Shown here: positions 1-8,530 of the stretch, piece after piece | Numbering within the stretch: position 1 is the first letter of the stretch | How the letters are laid out: each line of letters opens with the position of its first letter | Source of the DNA: Mycobacterium asiaticum | GTDB lineage: Bacteria; Actinomycetota; Actinomycetes; Mycobacteriales; Mycobacteriaceae | NCBI RefSeq assembly: GCF_001673315.1 | Contig: NZ_LZLQ01000148.1 | Coordinates: forward strand, 92,640-156,639 | Direction of reading: 5' to 3' | DNA length: 64,000 bases | Translations under genes and position numbers: made by a program | Notes under the pieces: generated by a model | Told to the model about the DNA's origin: nothing | Database searches by the model: none | The model's input: only the letters and a program-made list of their open reading frames with translations

Positions 1-1480
1 ATTCCTCGGGGGTGTAACTGTAGAACTCGATGACGGTCGAAAACCGCCGCCGTAGACCCTGATTCACCTCGAGCATCTTTTCCATCGCCTTGGCGTACCC
101 GGCGCCGAAGACCACGAGTTCGTCGCGATGATTCTCCATGTACAGCAGCAGCGTGTTGATGATCGCGTTGCCGTACGGGTCACCCTGCGAATAACCCTTT
201 TCGTGCAGGGTGTGCATCTCGTCGAAGAAGACCGCGCCGCCGAGCGCACCTTCGAGCATCTCTTCGCAGTTCTTCTCGGCGTCGGCCATGTACCGGCCCA
301 GCAGCTTGGTCCGACTCGTTTCCACCACCAGCGGCTTGCGCAACACCGTCAACCCGCACAGTTGCTTGGTGAAAGCCCTTGCCACTGAAGTCTTTCCGGT
401 CCCGGGCGGGCCGAGCAACAAGGTGTGCCGGGACGTCACAGGAACGGGCAACCCCATCTTGGCGCGCGCGAGGTTCACCTTGGTTGTCGACTTGATGAGC
501 TTGATTTCCCGCTTGGCCTGCTCCATGCCGAGCATGGCATTGAGTTCGGCGTCGCCCTCACTCAGGTACTTCGCGGCTTCTTCGGCATGCCTGGCGGCCT
601 CGGCCTGCGCCCGCGTCGGCGCACTGTCCGGGTCCCACGGATCGGTCCGTGCCTCAATGGTTTCCGGGTCGGTCAGCACCAACCGGAAGTTGGGGTTATC
701 CAAGGCCTCACGGGCGGGGGTGAATTTCGCGTCGCGTGAATACACGCGACGGAGCAACTCGACGCCCTCCTCTTCGCGGCCTACATGCCGCAGACACATG
801 CCTTGGGTGTATAGCGCGATGTTCGCCGCCCCGGGCACCCGGTCGCCTTCGATCGCTTCCTGTCCCCGCCGGAACGCCTCCTCGAATACCCCGAGCGAGG
901 CCAGTGCGGTGGTGGCCATTGCGGCGCCGGCCGCCTTCAGTTCGGGATGGCGCCAAGGTGTGGATTCGGGGAACTGTGCCAGCACGTCCGGCCACCGCTT
1001 GGTGCGAAAGTAGAGCACGCCCCGCACGTAGCTGACCAGTTCCGTATCGAACGGATGCCGAGGTTCGGTCGAGTCGAGTAGATCCGCAGCCTCTTTGTAG
1101 CGCTTGTTCTCGGCCAGGACGGCCGCATACGCGCAGGCCAACGAGTCCACGCTGGTCACCGCCAGGCGCAAAAACAGCCCGTCGGAAACCTCCGGGCGGA
1201 ACTGCAGGTCGGTTACGCCGAGTCGACGGGTCTCCCAGCCGAAGGTTCGCACCGCCGCCCATGCCCCGGAGAGCACTTCGATGCTTTGGTCACCGGCCAG
1301 TATCCGCGCCAGCCAGGCATCGCACATGCCCGGATCGAGCGTGGTGGCGGTGGCGAACATCTGCGCCGCGACCTGCGGGTTGTGGCTGGGCTGTAGTCCG
1401 TTGACCGAGATGCCCGAGGCCAGCAGCCCGGCCAACATGGCGTTTCTGGCATCTTCGGTAGTCGACTGCGCGCGTGTCAT
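1..1480 (-). CDS. eccA5: EccA5, ESX-5 AAA+ ATPase (C-terminus cut by window edge)
   Basis: Cytosolic AAA+ ATPase of the ESX-5 type VII secretion system. It is thought to act on substrate-chaperone complexes, such as releasing EspG5 from PE/PPE pairs. The visible part is about 493 residues of a protein usually near 610. It has an N-terminal TPR-like helical region (about residues 1-280), then the ATPase core with Walker A GPPGTGKT (about 386-420) and Walker B-like FFDEMH (about 210-240 on the window). The start is the ATG at 1480 because its ATGA overlaps the stop of eccE5, implying translational coupling; the protein begins MTRAQSTTEDARNA. The C-terminal part of the AAA domain lies outside the window. 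It is the last gene of the ESX-5 operon as seen here. Identity is very secure from gene order and motifs. Confidence 0.96.
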   Translation of the reverse strand, partial: MTRAQSTTEDARNAMLAGLLASGISVNGLQPSHNPQVAAQMFATATTLDPGMCDAWLARILAGDQSIEVLSGAWAAVRTFGWETRRLGVTDLQFRPEVSDGLFLRLAVTSVDSLACAYAAVLAENKRYKEAADLLDSTEPRHPFDTELVSYVRGVLYFRTKRWPDVLAQFPESTPWRHPELKAAGAAMATTALASLGVFEEAFRRGQEAIEGDRVPGAANIALYTQGMCLRHVGREEEGVELLRRVYSRDAKFTPAREALDNPNFRLVLTDPETIEARTDPWDPDSAPTRAQAEAARHAEEAAKYLSEGDAELNAMLGMEQAKREIKLIKSTTKVNLARAKMGLPVPVTSRHTLLLGPPGTGKTSVARAFTKQLCGLTVLRKPLVVETSRTKLLGRYMADAEKNCEEMLEGALGGAVFFDEMHTLHEKGYSQGDPYGNAIINTLLLYMENHRDELVVFGAGYAKAMEKMLEVNQGLRRRFSTVIEFYSYTPEE

Positions 1481-2685
1481 TGCGATGCTGAGCTGATGGC
1501 GTGCTTCGGCTCAGGACCCACTGGCAACTCCACCTCGTCGTGGTCTCGTACTTCACGGCCGGGCACGACCAGTTGGGAACGGCTGGACGGGGCCGGCAGG
1601 CTGGCTCGCACGGCGGCAAGTTGGCGACCGGTGAGCCGGTTGAGCCCGGTCCAAAGTTGCTTGGGCAGCCTGGCCTCGCTGTGATAGCGCACCCACGCCG
1701 ACAACTGCGGGCGCCCGGCCTGCGTCGTCAGGCGCAGGGTGAGTACGGTTGCGCCGACCTCCGGAGCGTCCGATAGCCACAGCTCGTTGAGCGTCTCCGA
1801 GTCGATGTCGGTAGGCGTAACCCAAAAGCTCGTCACAAAGCCGTTGAAGTGTTTGAGGTGCCGCCACCCGGGACGGCTCCACGTCGCCTCCAGGTCGGCC
1901 AGCACCGCGCTGTCCACCTCGGCCAGCTCGTCAGCGGTCAACGGACGAGCCGCACAGCTTTGCCCGTCGAGATCCTGAACCAACCGCTCGGTAGCTGCGA
2001 CCATCGTCGAGGCCAGCGAATCGCGGCATACCACGGCAGCCACATTGCGCTGCGGGTTCAGCCGCAGCACCAGCCAGGTTCGGCGGAGGTCGGTGCCAGG
2101 CTGATCCCCGACCATCCCCCACTCCTCAGGGCCCCACTCCTCCAGCGACGCCGTCGCCTTCGCGGCTGCCGCACCGCCCCGCACCCGCACCGACACAATG
2201 TCGATGTTGTCGAGATGAATATCGAACTGGCGCAACCCATCTGCGACCGCAGCGACCGGCAGTGCCGGCACCGATCCGGACCGATGCCGATGCCGGCCGG
2301 ACGGATCACCCTCGCCGCCACCAACCTCGACCACGGTGACCAGCTGCCCCCGGTACTCACGCACCCCGACGGTGTCACGCCCGAAACGCCGGGAGTAGTC
2401 GACCGCCGGTGTGCAACCGGCTCCCAGGGCGGTGCCCGGATCGGCGGACCAATCCCACAGCCAGGCAGCGACACCTGAGGTCATCGTGATGCCGTGATAG
2501 GTGACCAGCGACAGCAACGTCAGCAGCGCGGCAATACCGACGCCGACCCACCACGCGATGCGGTTGTCGCCCTGCCATGAGTCCGGCGCGTGACTGGCAA
2601 TCACCAAGATCACCACGTCGGCCAAGAACACCGCGGTCAACCGCGGCCAGGCCAACGTCAATCCGAATTTCCGCTGCGACCTCAT
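1477..2685 (-). CDS. eccE5: EccE5, ESX-5 membrane complex component
   Basis: Peripheral subunit of the ESX-5 inner-membrane complex EccB-C-D-E. The protein is 402 residues, close to the roughly 406 of the M. tuberculosis protein. Two hydrophobic segments at the N-terminus (about residues 12-31 and 40-62) are followed by a long soluble domain, the usual EccE topology. An upstream in-frame start at 2778 was rejected. The ATG at 2685 overlaps the mycP5 stop as ATGA and gives the expected N-terminus MRSQRKFG. The gene overlaps both mycP5 and eccA5 by 4 bp, so all three are probably translated from one message. Confidence 0.95.
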   Translation of the reverse strand: MRSQRKFGLTLAWPRLTAVFLADVVILVIASHAPDSWQGDNRIAWWVGVGIAALLTLLSLVTYHGITMTSGVAAWLWDWSADPGTALGAGCTPAVDYSRRFGRDTVGVREYRGQLVTVVEVGGGEGDPSGRHRHRSGSVPALPVAAVADGLRQFDIHLDNIDIVSVRVRGGAAAAKATASLEEWGPEEWGMVGDQPGTDLRRTWLVLRLNPQRNVAAVVCRDSLASTMVAATERLVQDLDGQSCAARPLTADELAEVDSAVLADLEATWSRPGWRHLKHFNGFVTSFWVTPTDIDSETLNELWLSDAPEVGATVLTLRLTTQAGRPQLSAWVRYHSEARLPKQLWTGLNRLTGRQLAAVRASLPAPSSRSQLVVPGREVRDHDEVELPVGPEPKHAISSASQ

Positions 2686-4541
2686 CGTTGTTTCCGCGAT
2701 CGTCGCATCAATGTCGCTGTACCGAACACTGCTCCGCCTATCAGTAGTGCCGCAGTCAGGCCTCCGGTGGCCACCCACACCGGCGCCATATTGCGCGGCG
2801 CGGGCGCCTTCGGCAGTGACAGCGGGGCTGAGAGTTGCTTGGGGGCCTGAGGGGGTCCCTTGGGGACATCCCAGGTCAGTGCCGCTACCGGGTCAACCAC
2901 ACCGTATCCGACTTGGTTGTCCACGCCCCGCGCGGGCGACCTGGCGGTGTGCATAAGGCGTTGCATGACCTGGTAGGCCGACAAGTCTGGGAACTTGGCC
3001 CGCACCAGAGCGGCCACACCGGAAACGATGGCAGTGGCGAAACTGGTGCCGGCCGGAACCAGCAAGGTGTTGTCCGGACCATCGATGGCGTTGATCAATC
3101 CGTCGTCGCGGGGCGAGAGACCCATGACGTCGGTTCCCGGTGCGGCAAGCCCCACCCAGGGCCCGGCAATGCTCATCTGCGACATCGGCTGACCATTGGT
3201 ATCGACCGCGCCGACGGTCAGGACGTAGTCGCTGAACCACGACGGTGTCACGACGGTCGTGACGGCATTCCACGCCCGGGGATCGTTCGGCGACAGCGGG
3301 TCGAAGGCCGGATTCTGCTTGCAGTCCTTCTTACTGTTGTCACCGGCTGCGGCAACAATCAACGCGTTCTTGTCGACGGCGGCATAGTGCACAGCGGCGC
3401 CCAGAACACGCTGGTCGATGGGGTTACGGGCACTCATGCAGGTCACATCGGAGATATTGATGATCGACGCGCCCATGTTGGCAGCATGCACGATCGCGCG
3501 CGCCATGGTCTGGACATTGTCGATCTTGGCTGCCGTTTGCGGATCTTCGTCGCCGGTGTAGGCATCCTTGAGCCCGAACGCTTGGCTCGATTGACGAATC
3601 GAGATCAGCTCGACCTCCGGGGCGATCCCGCTGAACGCGTCGGGCGGCGGTCCGGGCGGGGCCGGCGGCGGCGCAGCTGTGGGACTGGGTGGTGCGGACG
3701 GGGTGCTCGATGGCGACCCGGACGTGGACCCGGTGGGGGAAGACGTGGGGGAAGAGGTGGCGGACGTGGACGGTGACGGCGAGTTCGACGGCGTCGGCGC
3801 CAGCGGCCGCGGGTGGTCGACAGGCTGCACCTTGGCGCCCCCGGAGTAGCCCGGAATCGTCACGGTGCCTCCGCCGCGATTGCTCGACGGGGCTTGACCT
3901 GGCCCCGGTGCCGGACCGGGCCCGGCTCCTTCCGACGGCGGCGGCGCGGGTGCTGGGATCACGGTGATGGTCGGACCTGGCACCGGCGACAGGGTCACGG
4001 TCTGCGGCGGCGGTGGCTTCTCGGTCGTAGGCACGGTGACCGGTCTACGCGGGGCCGCAGGCGGCGGCGCAGCACCGCTGGCCGGGGCGGCCCCGATCAT
4101 CGAGGCCACCAGGGTGCCGTGGGCGTCGCAGTCCGACAATCCGTCCCCGCCGGCCATGACGTAGTCCCCGCCCGGGATCAGACGCGGCAGCCGCGGGTGC
4201 GGCGTTACCCCAGTGTCGATGACGGCGACCTTCACCCCTTCGCCGCGGCCGAACTGCCACGCTTCGTTGAGGTTGAGCATCTCCATGTACTTGGGCGGAA
4301 TTTTGAAGTCGGTGCCAGGCATGACCCCGACCTCGGTGCAGTAGGAGTTCTGTTTTGTCGGCGCTATCGGGCCAGGTGGGCTATCCGGTGGCAGTGCCCC
4401 AGGGTCGATCACCGGAGGCGAGATCGCGTATGCCGGAGGCATGCCGGCAAGTGCGCCGACGGTCAGCAGCATCGCGGCGAAGGTCGCGCTGGTTGCGCGA
4501 CCGCGCCACGATGGCCTGCTACCGGTATCGAATCGCTGCAT
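2682..4541 (-). CDS. mycP5: MycP5, mycosin subtilisin-like protease
   Basis: Membrane-anchored subtilisin-family protease facing the cell-wall side, needed for stability of the ESX-5 complex and for processing some substrates. It has 619 residues. The N-terminal signal segment is about residues 14-39. The catalytic triad is visible as Asp109 (AVIDTGV), His141 (DAHGTLVAS) and Ser500 (GTSFATA). A C-terminal transmembrane anchor spans about 587-611 with a short basic tail. Residues about 151-305 form a very long Pro/Ser/Thr-rich insertion. The family is known for this MycP5 loop, but the run at 250-300 is strikingly low in complexity and makes the protein longer than the roughly 585-residue M. 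tuberculosis form. The gene overlaps eccD5 by 23 bp. Confidence 0.96.
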   Translation of the reverse strand: MQRFDTGSRPSWRGRATSATFAAMLLTVGALAGMPPAYAISPPVIDPGALPPDSPPGPIAPTKQNSYCTEVGVMPGTDFKIPPKYMEMLNLNEAWQFGRGEGVKVAVIDTGVTPHPRLPRLIPGGDYVMAGGDGLSDCDAHGTLVASMIGAAPASGAAPPPAAPRRPVTVPTTEKPPPPQTVTLSPVPGPTITVIPAPAPPPSEGAGPGPAPGPGQAPSSNRGGGTVTIPGYSGGAKVQPVDHPRPLAPTPSNSPSPSTSATSSPTSSPTGSTSGSPSSTPSAPPSPTAAPPPAPPGPPPDAFSGIAPEVELISIRQSSQAFGLKDAYTGDEDPQTAAKIDNVQTMARAIVHAANMGASIINISDVTCMSARNPIDQRVLGAAVHYAAVDKNALIVAAAGDNSKKDCKQNPAFDPLSPNDPRAWNAVTTVVTPSWFSDYVLTVGAVDTNGQPMSQMSIAGPWVGLAAPGTDVMGLSPRDDGLINAIDGPDNTLLVPAGTSFATAIVSGVAALVRAKFPDLSAYQVMQRLMHTARSPARGVDNQVGYGVVDPVAALTWDVPKGPPQAPKQLSAPLSLPKAPAPRNMAPVWVATGGLTAALLIGGAVFGTATLMRRSRKQR

Positions 4542-6030
4542 AGACGTTCATCAACCACAATGCCAGCGGGAAGATCGGAATGAGGCAGATGTACTCGAGC
4601 CACTCCACGAACTTCCGGAACAGCGGACTGTAGATGGTGTTCGGCACTACCGCTGCTGCCGTCATACCCGCTACCGGGAAGAGCACCAGAATCGCGGCCG
4701 TAACCGAGACTGCCAGCGGCGACGACAACACCAGCGCGTAGCGCACCAGCACCGCGGCGATGATGATCACGCCGGTGCTGGCCAATGTGATGGCCTGCCA
4801 GCGGTCGACGTAGGAGCGGCCGCGCAGCAACAGGAAGCCGGTGGTGAAGCACGCGAGTAGCAGCGGCAGCCACCGTTCACCGGCGTGCGGGTTGCACAAC
4901 GCGGTCAGGCACACCACTACCAGGACGCCGAGACCCACCAGCAGACCGCTCAGGAAGGAGCGGGCGCGCTCGGCCTGCAGTAGCACGTCGCGGACCGACG
5001 CCGGACCTTCCAGGGTCGGCGGTCCGCCCTCGGAGCGCACCACGGTGGTGGGCAGGTCCGGCCGGGCCTCGAAGACCCAGCGGCTGGTGGCCGACGGGAA
5101 CACCGGCAACCGGATGCCCGCCAGCCGGCGGGACAGAGCCGGGGCGGCGTGGTACAGGATGACGCTGGCCAGCAGCAGGCACGCGAGCATGGTCACCGCG
5201 CTGGTGGCCGCGACCATGCGGGCCACGCTGGCGATTGTCGTCAGCGCGGTGACGGTCACGATCGCCGTGTAGATCGCCAGCCGGCGGCCGGTGAACTTCA
5301 GCGCCAGCGTCGCGGCGACGGTGATGACTCCGAAGCCCAGCACCGCCTGCGGAGAACCGACCGGACCGGGCGGGGCGGCCGCGGCCGCGACGGTGAGTGG
5401 TACCAGCCCGCTCATCAGCAGAATGTCGCCGACCCGACGATCCGCGTCCGTCTTGGCGCGCATCAACAGCATGATGCTCACGGTCAGCACGAGGACGGCG
5501 ATCACCGCGGCGAAAATCGTGGTCAGCCAGGTGTTGTGGTGCCACCGCCACCAGGCGAGTACGCCGGAGGCCAGCACCACGCCGGACGCCACCATCGAGG
5601 CGCCGACCTGGACGGCGACGACCGGGTCGATCGCAGCGAATCGCTTGCTCAGGTTCGACGAGACCGCAGTGGAGATGTGCTCGATGACCTGCGATCGGTG
5701 CTCGCCGTCCGGAATGAAGCGGATCCAGAGGCGGTCGCCGTCGAAGACGTCCTGCTCGGTCAACGACTGCGTGGCGCGCAGCGGCGAGCCGTCAACCAGG
5801 CACAGGGCCCAGCGGCCCCGCCCGGTGGCTTCCAGCGGAGTCTCGCCCAACTCCCGGAGCCGGCCGTTGATCACCTTCAGCAACGGATCGGTCATCACCG
5901 AGACCGGAGCATTGGCGTCCAGCAAAACACCGATCTGGACGCCTTCGCCGGCCATGATCCCGACGACGACAGCTCTGGGCGACGTAACGCCAGCTACGTC
6001 GGCCTGTGGCGCATCTGCTACTGCGGTCAC
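4519..6030 (-). CDS. eccD5: EccD5, ESX-5 multispanning channel protein
   Basis: Integral membrane subunit of ESX-5, which in known structures forms the dimeric barrel of the inner-membrane pore. At 503 residues it matches the usual length. The N-terminal part (about 20-110) is the cytosolic ubiquitin-like domain, and the rest (from about 135) is a series of roughly eleven hydrophobic helices. The start at 6030 (MTAVADAPQ) is the first in-frame ATG after a 269-bp intergenic region. That spacing suggests its own promoter and makes it the first gene of the eccD5-mycP5-eccE5-eccA5 overlap group. Confidence 0.96.
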   Translation of the reverse strand: MTAVADAPQADVAGVTSPRAVVVGIMAGEGVQIGVLLDANAPVSVMTDPLLKVINGRLRELGETPLEATGRGRWALCLVDGSPLRATQSLTEQDVFDGDRLWIRFIPDGEHRSQVIEHISTAVSSNLSKRFAAIDPVVAVQVGASMVASGVVLASGVLAWWRWHHNTWLTTIFAAVIAVLVLTVSIMLLMRAKTDADRRVGDILLMSGLVPLTVAAAAAPPGPVGSPQAVLGFGVITVAATLALKFTGRRLAIYTAIVTVTALTTIASVARMVAATSAVTMLACLLLASVILYHAAPALSRRLAGIRLPVFPSATSRWVFEARPDLPTTVVRSEGGPPTLEGPASVRDVLLQAERARSFLSGLLVGLGVLVVVCLTALCNPHAGERWLPLLLACFTTGFLLLRGRSYVDRWQAITLASTGVIIIAAVLVRYALVLSSPLAVSVTAAILVLFPVAGMTAAAVVPNTIYSPLFRKFVEWLEYICLIPIFPLALWLMNVYAAIRYR

Positions 6031-6111
6031 TGTCCTGCACCCCCTGCCACAGCAATTGTGTGAACGGTTGTCGGTCGCGCGGGGGGCAACGTCGTCGTAT
6101 GCACCGAGGCG

Positions 6112-6134
6112 CCGTAACCCCTACGGGGTTGCGG
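6112..6134. other. Short hairpin upstream of eccD5
   Basis: An inverted repeat with arms CCGTAACCCC and GGGGTTGCGG separated by TAC lies in the espG5-eccD5 intergenic region. As plus-strand RNA it would pair over 10 bp with one U-G wobble; as minus-strand RNA one pair becomes a C-A mismatch. It could be a weak attenuator or terminator of read-through from espG5, or a leader structure 80 nt before eccD5. The rest of 6031-6299 is relatively AT-rich and carries no gene, so it is the likely site of an eccD5 promoter. Confidence 0.35.
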
Positions 6135-6288
6135 CTGGACTGATTCCGATTTCATTTGCCTCGCCTCGCGATTGATAGTTGTGGTTGACGTGATGTTTCA
6201 GTTTTCGCGGCGTGCTTGAGAGCAGTATGCCGTGTTGACATCCAGCTCGCATTTTATGTTGAAAAATGTTGCCACACTGCGCGATTCG

Positions 6289-6302
6289 TAACAGCGCTGT
6301 TA
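6289..6302. promoter_or_regulatory. Perfect 14-bp palindrome over the espG5 stop codon
   Basis: The sequence TAACAGCGCTGTTA is fully self-complementary and contains the espG5 TAA stop. It sits at the upstream end of the AT-rich region that precedes eccD5, so it could be an operator for an internal promoter. The palindrome is seen directly; binding by any factor is inference. Confidence 0.4.
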
Positions 6303-7202
6303 AACCCTGCTGTGCGTTTTCCACTCGCCGTACGGCAGAGTGTCCAAAACTGTCTTCACGCCTACCTGCACGAGTTGCGGGGTAGCCGGGCAAATAGCCA
6401 GCCACGCCTCGCCGGAGCCTGCGGTGCGGGCTTGTTGGTATAGCGCGATACGGCCGCCCGATCCGTCTTTGAGTGACAGCACCGAAGCGCTGGGACCTTT
6501 CGCGTCGTCTCGGTACTGCCGGGCGTAGACAGCAACCTCGGCAGCAGGATCGGACAAAGCCTGGCCGAGTGCCGCGACGGTGGACGCGCTGATGCCCATG
6601 CGCCGAAGATCGCCACCGGAGAAGACGTTGAAGTCCGATTCCTGCCAAGACTTGGTGGCCTCGAGCATCTCTTCGAGCGGCACGTTGACGGCGTTGATTG
6701 CTGCCGGGTCGGCATGATGGATCGACTCGAGACCGTCGATCACGAGAGCGGCGATCGAGGCGCTGTCCGACACGGTGACATCGTCGACCGTGATGTCGTT
6801 GCCGACTCGAACCGCGGAAACCCAATGTTGGCCTCGCCGGGCCAGGACCACTCGGAACTCATTGTCAGGAATATCGCGCGAACCAGGAACCTGACTCTCT
6901 TGGTCGACCACGCCGTAGAGCAGTTTGCCGCGGGACAGCAGCGCGACCACTTCGAGGTCCGGCGCGGCGAGCACTTTCATTCTGGCTGCGACATGCTCGT
7001 TGACCGTGTCGCCCACCACGATGCCCTGCTCGCGCATGACCGCCATGCCTGGGTGCTCGTTGAGCCAGTCGTTGTTGTCGGTGGAGACGTATGGCCGGCA
7101 CCGAAGTTCGGGCGCCACGTGCCGTATGTCCAGCAATGCCTGAAGCATCCAGAACCCGTCGACGTTGACGGTGATGTCGGTGCGGGTGCTCTGTTGATCC
7201 AT
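6300..7202 (-). CDS. espG5: EspG5, ESX-5 PE/PPE chaperone
   Basis: Cytosolic chaperone that binds the helical tip of PPE proteins in PE-PPE dimers, keeps them soluble and directs them to the ESX-5 machine. The protein is 300 residues, the family length, and starts MDQQSTRTDITVNVDGFW. No membrane segment is present. It lies between esxN and eccD5 as in other ESX-5 loci. A strong hairpin separates it from esxN and a 269-bp gap from eccD5, so its expression may be set independently of both neighbours. Confidence 0.95.
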   Translation of the reverse strand: MDQQSTRTDITVNVDGFWMLQALLDIRHVAPELRCRPYVSTDNNDWLNEHPGMAVMREQGIVVGDTVNEHVAARMKVLAAPDLEVVALLSRGKLLYGVVDQESQVPGSRDIPDNEFRVVLARRGQHWVSAVRVGNDITVDDVTVSDSASIAALVIDGLESIHHADPAAINAVNVPLEEMLEATKSWQESDFNVFSGGDLRRMGISASTVAALGQALSDPAAEVAVYARQYRDDAKGPSASVLSLKDGSGGRIALYQQARTAGSGEAWLAICPATPQLVQVGVKTVLDTLPYGEWKTHSRV

Positions 7203-7227
7203 CCCTGCCCTCAGTGGTCCTCAGTCA

Positions 7228-7247
7228 TGCAGTATCCATTGACTGCA
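7228..7247. promoter_or_regulatory. Inverted repeat upstream of espG5
   Basis: TGCAGT and ACTGCA are separated by 8 bp, ending about 25 bp before the espG5 start and just past the esxN hairpin. The position suits an operator or a leader stem for espG5. Function is inferred only. Confidence 0.3.
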
Positions 7248-7249
7248 GT

Positions 7250-7288
7250 ACGCGGCAGCACACCGTCTCGCTTGGTGTGCTGCCGCGT
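7250..7288 (-). terminator. Strong hairpin after esxN
   Basis: A perfect 15-bp stem, with the left arm at 7250-7264 (starting ACGCGGCAGC) and its exact complement at 7274-7288, closes a 9-nt loop. It begins 12 nt after the esxN stop in the direction of transcription. No T-run follows, which is normal for mycobacterial terminators. It probably ends or attenuates the esxM-esxN message, helping high expression of the small secreted proteins relative to espG5 and the machinery genes. It could alternatively protect a processed 3' end. Confidence 0.75.
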
Positions 7289-7300
7289 CTGCGGTTGGTG

Positions 7301-7585
7301 TCAGGCCCAGCTGGAGCCGACGGCGCTGTCCGTCTGCGCCATGTTGTTGCCGGCGCTCTGAACCTTCTGGCCGTGCTGGTTGGCCTGCTCGTAGATCACC
7401 TGGAAGTTCCGGCCCAACTGGGCAATGAACTCCTGGCAAGCCACCGAACCGGCGCCGCCCCAGAAGTCACCGGCAGCCAGCACATCGCGAACGATGGCCT
7501 GGTGCTCGGCCTCCAAGTTGGCGGCCTGGGCGCGGATGAGCGCGCCGTGCGCGTCGACATCCCCGAACTGGTAATTAATGGTCAT
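7301..7585 (-). CDS. esxN: EsxN, WXG100 protein secreted by ESX-5
   Basis: Small secreted WXG100 protein of 94 residues, partner of EsxM in a four-helix heterodimer exported by ESX-5. The central turn contains Trp-Gly-Gly (DFWGGAGS, about residues 40-47). The N-terminus (MTINYQFGDVDAHGA) and C-terminus (TDSAVGSSWA) are those of the M. tuberculosis EsxN/Mtb9.9 group. A ribosome site AAAGGA lies 7 nt before the ATG. It is 26 bp downstream of esxM and followed by a strong terminator-like hairpin. Confidence 0.97.
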   Translation of the reverse strand: MTINYQFGDVDAHGALIRAQAANLEAEHQAIVRDVLAAGDFWGGAGSVACQEFIAQLGRNFQVIYEQANQHGQKVQSAGNNMAQTDSAVGSSWA

Positions 7586-7611
7586 TGCTGAATCCTTTCT
7601 GGGTCTGCGAG

Positions 7612-7908
7612 CTAGCTGCTCAGGATCTGCTGGGAGGCCTGCTCTTGCTGCTCGTAGTTGTTGGCGTCCCGGACGAGTCCGTCACGCACCCCGTGCAGCA
7701 TGTTCACAATGTTGCGGAACGCCTGGTTCATCTGTCCCATGGTGTCCAGCGAGGTGGCCTGCGCCATACCGCTCCAGCCCGCACCGGCGATGTTCTGCGA
7801 GGACGCCCACATCCGGCGGGCCTCGTCCTCAACAGTCTGGGCGTGGGTCTCGAAACGGCCCGCCATGTCCCGCATAGCGTGCGGGTCGGTCATGAAACGC
7901 GTAGTCAC
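7612..7908 (-). CDS. esxM: EsxM, WXG100 protein secreted by ESX-5
   Basis: 98-residue WXG100 protein pairing with EsxN. The central WSG turn (GAGWSGMA) and the C-terminal export signal Tyr-x3-Glu (YEQQE) are visible. The YxxxD/E signal is carried by one partner of each ESX dimer, so EsxM is the signal-bearing chain. The start is a GTG at 7908 preceded by AGGAG at 7 nt. A 322-bp gap upstream makes this a likely promoter-proximal gene of an esxM-esxN unit. Confidence 0.97.
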   Translation of the reverse strand: MTTRFMTDPHAMRDMAGRFETHAQTVEDEARRMWASSQNIAGAGWSGMAQATSLDTMGQMNQAFRNIVNMLHGVRDGLVRDANNYEQQEQASQQILSS

Positions 7909-8230
7909 GTGATAACTCCTTCTTCTGCTACTTATTGCCTGATGTCTTGTAAGACGCGATGGCCGATCGGCTGCACGAATGCAACTACCGACCGGAAAAA
8001 ATCGGACTATCCCCCTTTTCCGTCAGCCGGCGGCCACCGGGCTATGTAGCGGTCGGAAGGTTGTCAGTCCCAAACCCCGTTGTCTGGGTGACGGCGAATG
8101 CAGGTGATCCGAAGCAACGGGCCCCGACCAGGCCGGAAGCCTCGAACTCACCGCCGGGTGGGAGGGTGCCATGGAGTTCATGTCCCTAGCTCCCCTCCCA
8201 AGTCTCGATTGGTCTCAAACGCGGTGTTCG
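7909..8230. other. Intergenic region between PE and esxM
   Basis: 322 bp with no credible coding sequence. It contains the esxM ribosome site at its left end and a small inverted repeat GTCTT-GT-AAGAC near 7945. No strong terminator hairpin follows the PE gene. It most likely holds an esxM promoter, but no clear -10/-35 pair can be named. Confidence 0.5.
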
Positions 8231-8530
8231 TCAGCCTGCCGCGGCCGCGTTGGCGGCCTCGGTTGCCGCGTACGAACCCGAACTGGTGGTCAAGGTATTG
8301 ACGAACATCTCGTGGATGGCCGCGGCCTGCGCGCTGACGGCTTGGTACATCTGCGCGTGCGCGGCGAACTGAGCCGCGGTCAGCGCCGACACCTCGTCAG
8401 CGGCTGCTGGAACCACGCCGGTCGTCGGCGCTGCGGCCGCTGCGTTCTGAGCACTCATCGTGGTGCCGATGCCCTGCAAGTTGCCGGCCGCTGCGGCCAG
8501 CGCCTCGGGCTGTGTGGTGACAAACGACAT
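8231..8530 (-). CDS. PE protein, ESX-5 locus (PE19/PE18-like)
   Basis: 99-residue PE protein consisting only of the PE domain, two helices ending with the Tyr-x3-Glu export signal (YAATE, about residues 87-91). It should pair with a PPE protein from the same locus, be bound through that partner by EspG5, and leave through ESX-5. The start has a good ribosome site GGAGGAAA. It is nearly the same as the second PE of this locus (10095-10394), differing mainly in the first third and the last 20 residues, so the two arose by duplication or are kept alike by gene conversion. Confidence 0.95.
   Translation of the reverse strand: MSFVTTQPEALAAAAGNLQGIGTTMSAQNAAAAAPTTGVVPAAADEVSALTAAQFAAHAQMYQAVSAQAAAIHEMFVNTLTTSSGSYAATEAANAAAAG

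Noticed and set aside
6121..6825. 234-residue minus-strand ORF overlapping espG5
   Set aside because: Arg/Pro-rich composition typical of an out-of-frame shadow of espG5.
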